A DNA stretch of 64,000 nt, from the NCBI RefSeq assembly GCF_015291665.1, contig NZ_CP030048.1, forward strand, positions 2,976,001 through 3,040,000, read 5' to 3'. Within the stretch, counting starts at the first letter, position 1. Each line of letters begins with the position of its first letter. Origin of the DNA: Bradyrhizobium sp. CCBAU 53338 (GTDB lineage Bacteria; Pseudomonadota; Alphaproteobacteria; Rhizobiales; Xanthobacteraceae). A program made the translations under genes and the position numbers. The notes beneath the pieces were generated by a model. That model made no database searches, was not told the origin of the DNA, and saw only the letters and a list, made by a program, of their open reading frames with translations. Below are positions 61,749-64,000 of this stretch, in pieces.

Positions 61749-62879
61749 CTACTCAAGTGTCGCCAGCAGTCCCGCCATCAGGCGACCGCGCTCGACCAGG
61801 CTGTCGACCTCGATGAATTCCTCGAGCGTGTGGCCATTGCCGCCGCGCACGCCGAGGCCGTCGAGCGTCGGGATGCCCATCGCGCCGGTGAAGTTGCCGT
61901 CGGAGCCGCCGCCCGAGCTTGCATGCGGTAATTCCGCGCCGAGAGATTTGGCGATGCCGCGTGCCTTTTCATACAGCGCCATGGTGCCGGCATCCGGCTC
62001 CCACACCGGCCGCGTCACGCCGCGCGTCACCTTGAAGATGACGTCGTTGGTGGTGCCCGAGAGTGCCAGCATGCGTTCGACGCCGCGGTCGAGATCGGCC
62101 TGGCGCTTGGCCATCGAGAGCGCTTCGCCGGTCGCGGTCGTCGCGACGCAGTTGACCCACTGGCCGCCATGCACGACACCGACCGAGAAGGTGCAATCCT
62201 CCGTCGTCATCGCGTCGATCGCGAGAATTTGCCGCGCCATTTCGCGGATTGCCGAGCGTCCCGCCGACAACGTCGCGCCGGCGTGACTCGGTCGTCCCGT
62301 CGCTTCAAGATTGAAGCGCGCGATGGCGTAACGTCCGGTGGTGACGCCGTTGTCGGCGCGGCCGGGCTCGGGCACCAGCACATATTTGTTGCGGGCAGCT
62401 TCCCCTTCGATGATGTCGCGTGTCGAGGGCGTGCCGACTTCCTCGTCGGGCGTGAACAGGATGGTGATCGGCAGCGGCGTGGTGAAGGAGGCGCGCGCAA
62501 GCTGCCGGATCGCTTCCAGCGAGAGATAATTGCCGCCCTTCATGTCGTAGATGCCGGGGCCGTAGCATTTGTTGCCCTCGCGGCGCCATTTCAGCTTCTC
62601 GATGGTGCCGGTCGGGTGGACGGTATCCATGTGCCCGGCGATCAGGATGCCCGGTTCGCCCTGCTTGGGATGCGGGAAACGCGCGCGGATGACGCCGCCA
62701 AAGCCCTGACGGCCGGCGATGCGTTCGATCGTCGCACCCATGATGGCCATATCGCGCGCCGCAATATCGAGCATGCGGTTGACGGCACCGGCGTCCCAGG
62801 TCGGGCTTTCGCATTCCACCCAGGTGCGCAAGCCCTCGAGCATCGCCTCGGAATCGAAGGGAAGATTGGCTGGATTCAT
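61749..62879 (-). CDS. M20 family metallopeptidase (carboxypeptidase G2-like)
   Basis: A 376-residue M20A enzyme. The motifs run GILIAGHMDTVHPTG (metal His and Asp), YGPGIYDMKGG (bridging Asp), LFTPDEEVGTPST (catalytic Glu pair), GRPSHAGA and GGNGHTLEEFIEVDS (last His). It releases C-terminal glutamate or similar residues from peptides or N-acyl amino acids. No signal peptide is visible with the start at 62879, so it is cytoplasmic. It stands between the riboswitch-dadA unit and the divergent binding protein, and likely serves the same peptide catabolism. Confidence 0.92.
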   Translation of the reverse strand: MNPANLPFDSEAMLEGLRTWVECESPTWDAGAVNRMLDIAARDMAIMGATIERIAGRQGFGGVIRARFPHPKQGEPGILIAGHMDTVHPTGTIEKLKWRREGNKCYGPGIYDMKGGNYLSLEAIRQLARASFTTPLPITILFTPDEEVGTPSTRDIIEGEAARNKYVLVPEPGRADNGVTTGRYAIARFNLEATGRPSHAGATLSAGRSAIREMARQILAIDAMTTEDCTFSVGVVHGGQWVNCVATTATGEALSMAKRQADLDRGVERMLALSGTTNDVIFKVTRGVTRPVWEPDAGTMALYEKARGIAKSLGAELPHASSGGGSDGNFTGAMGIPTLDGLGVRGGNGHTLEEFIEVDSLVERGRLMAGLLATLE

Positions 62880-63146
62880 CTCAATGTCTCTCGAGCTTGG
62901 AAGGTGGAACGCGCATTGCATTGGCGCGGGACGGGACAAGCGGAGAATGTTGTAGAGCCAAACCGATCTTTGTGGAGCCCGTGGATGCGATGCCATGGGC
63001 TGCACCGAAACCGGATTGACGCGCTCAAGACTGTCTGCAAGTCTCGAAAGATAAAGGCATTGCATGAGGTTAGTTCGCCCAAGAAACGAACCTGATGCTC
63101 AACCAAGAACCTGCCTTTGAACAGTTTCACGTCAGGAGAAACTTAT

Positions 63147-64000
63147 ATGTCCAAGATTTCGCGCCGCAAGCTTCTCAAGATTGCGGGTGTCGCGCCGACG
63201 GCGCTTGCGTTTGCGTCCGTGTTGCCGCCGAACGCGTCGGCCGCCAGCGGCAAGACCATCACGGCTGTGATGCATTCGGACCTGCGCATCATCGATCCGG
63301 GCTTCACCACCGCCTACATCACGCGCGACCACGGCTACATGGTCTACGACACCCTGCTTTCGACCGATTCGACGTTCAAGGTTCAGCCGCAGATGGCGGA
63401 CTGGAAGGTCTCCGACGACAAGCTGACCTACACCTTCACGCTGCGCGACGGACTGAAGTGGCATGACGGCGCGCCGGTGACCGGCGAGGATTGCGTCGCA
63501 TCGCTGAAGCGCTGGGGCAAGAACGACGGCATGGGCCAGAAGCTCATGGACTTCACCGCCAGCATCGAGGCGCCAGACGCCAAGACGATCGTGCTGAAGC
63601 TGAAGGAGCCCTATGGGCTGGTGCTTGAATCGATCGGCAAACCGTCCTCACTGGTACCGTTCATGATGCCGAAGCGGCTCGCCGAAACGCCGGCGGGCAA
63701 GCAGATGGCCGAGCAGATCGGCTCCGGTCCCTTCAAGTTCGTGCAGAGTGAATTCCAGCCAGGCGTGAAGTCGGTCTATGCCAAGAACACCGATTACGTG
63801 CCGCGCAAGGAACCGGCGAGCTGGACCGCCGGCGGCAAGGTCGTCAAGGTTGACCGTGTCGAATGGATCACCATGCCGGACGCGCAGACGGCGGTCAACG
63901 CGCTGCAGTCGGGTGACATCGACTTCATGGAAAACCCGCCGTGGGATCTGCTTCCGGTGCTGGAAGGGAACAGCGACCTCAAGGTCGAGGTCCTGAACAA
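63147..64000 (+). CDS. Peptide ABC transporter substrate-binding protein (family 5), partial
   Basis: The first 284 residues of a DppA/OppA-type solute-binding protein; the gene runs off the window. It has a twin-arginine signal (ISRRKLLKIAGVAP, then ALAFASVLPPNASA). Family 5 motifs are DLRIIDPGFTTAYITRDHGYMVYDTLL, YTFTLRDGLKWHDGAPVTGEDCVASLKRW and IGSGPFKFV. It delivers peptides to the permease pair at 57967-59815 on the other strand. The start has CAGGAGA at 63132-63138 and is clear. In the 267-bp gap before it I see no sure promoter. Confidence 0.93.
   Translation, partial: MSKISRRKLLKIAGVAPTALAFASVLPPNASAASGKTITAVMHSDLRIIDPGFTTAYITRDHGYMVYDTLLSTDSTFKVQPQMADWKVSDDKLTYTFTLRDGLKWHDGAPVTGEDCVASLKRWGKNDGMGQKLMDFTASIEAPDAKTIVLKLKEPYGLVLESIGKPSSLVPFMMPKRLAETPAGKQMAEQIGSGPFKFVQSEFQPGVKSVYAKNTDYVPRKEPASWTAGGKVVKVDRVEWITMPDAQTAVNALQSGDIDFMENPPWDLLPVLEGNSDLKVEVLN

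Overview
The window looks like chromosome from a high-GC alphaproteobacterium of the Bradyrhizobium type. The grounds are strong G/C at third codon positions, a CIRCE-controlled groESL operon, a usg gene, a tandem glycine riboswitch, many long G+C-rich intergenic palindromes, and gene families typical of soil rhizobia (sugar-alcohol and peptide ABC systems, GSTs, crotonases). I see no prophage, integron, CRISPR array, rRNA operon or insertion sequence. Assignment to a genus is inference.

Layout. 1-3.6 kb: partial CYTH-CHAD protein, DUF2000 protein, and an arsR/SRPBCC/GFA operon. 3.7-7.3 kb: a TetR-controlled ABC-2 efflux operon with ATGA overlaps and an operator lying inside the promoter spacer. 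7.4-15 kb: membrane adenylate cyclase, a GntR/MFS/amidohydrolase set, PhzF, a DUF488/DUF72 pair and two small envelope proteins. 15.3-21 kb: a polyprenyl-phosphate glycosyltransferase pair, a CHASE2-only sensor and a DUF2778 cell-wall enzyme. 21-24.2 kb: SDR, GST, isochorismatase and a divergent LysR regulator. 24.2-26 kb: a 570-nt leader with two tandem degenerate tRNA-like structures in front of a soluble slipin. This is the most unusual part of the window. 26-30.4 kb: signal peptidase I, groEL/groES, usg, and a cupin with a histone-like tail. 30.4-33 kb: CNT nucleoside transporter and an MFS carrier. 33.3-40 kb: a ribitol (adonitol) uptake and catabolism operon. 40-45 kb: the Anbu proteasome-like locus (Anbu peptidase, transglutaminase, alpha-E, permuted ATP-grasp) plus an SDR. 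45.4-51.9 kb: CinA-like, gpt, a protein with an Ada-like metal site, MetE-like, GST, DsbA-like isomerase, quinone reductase and crotonase. 52-64 kb: a peptide/D-amino-acid/amide catabolic cluster with an ABC peptide importer, M20 and M81 peptidases, an amidase and a dadA gene under a tandem glycine riboswitch.

How the parts work together. In the ribitol operon, the AraC protein probably senses the polyol, the ABC system imports it, ribitol dehydrogenase makes D-ribulose, and the FGGY kinase makes ribulose 5-phosphate. In the last 12 kb, a solute-binding protein, two permeases and a fused double ATPase import peptides. M20, M81 and amidase enzymes hydrolyse them, and DadA deaminates the freed D-amino acids or glycine. 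All functional statements come from reading motifs by eye; no database search was run.
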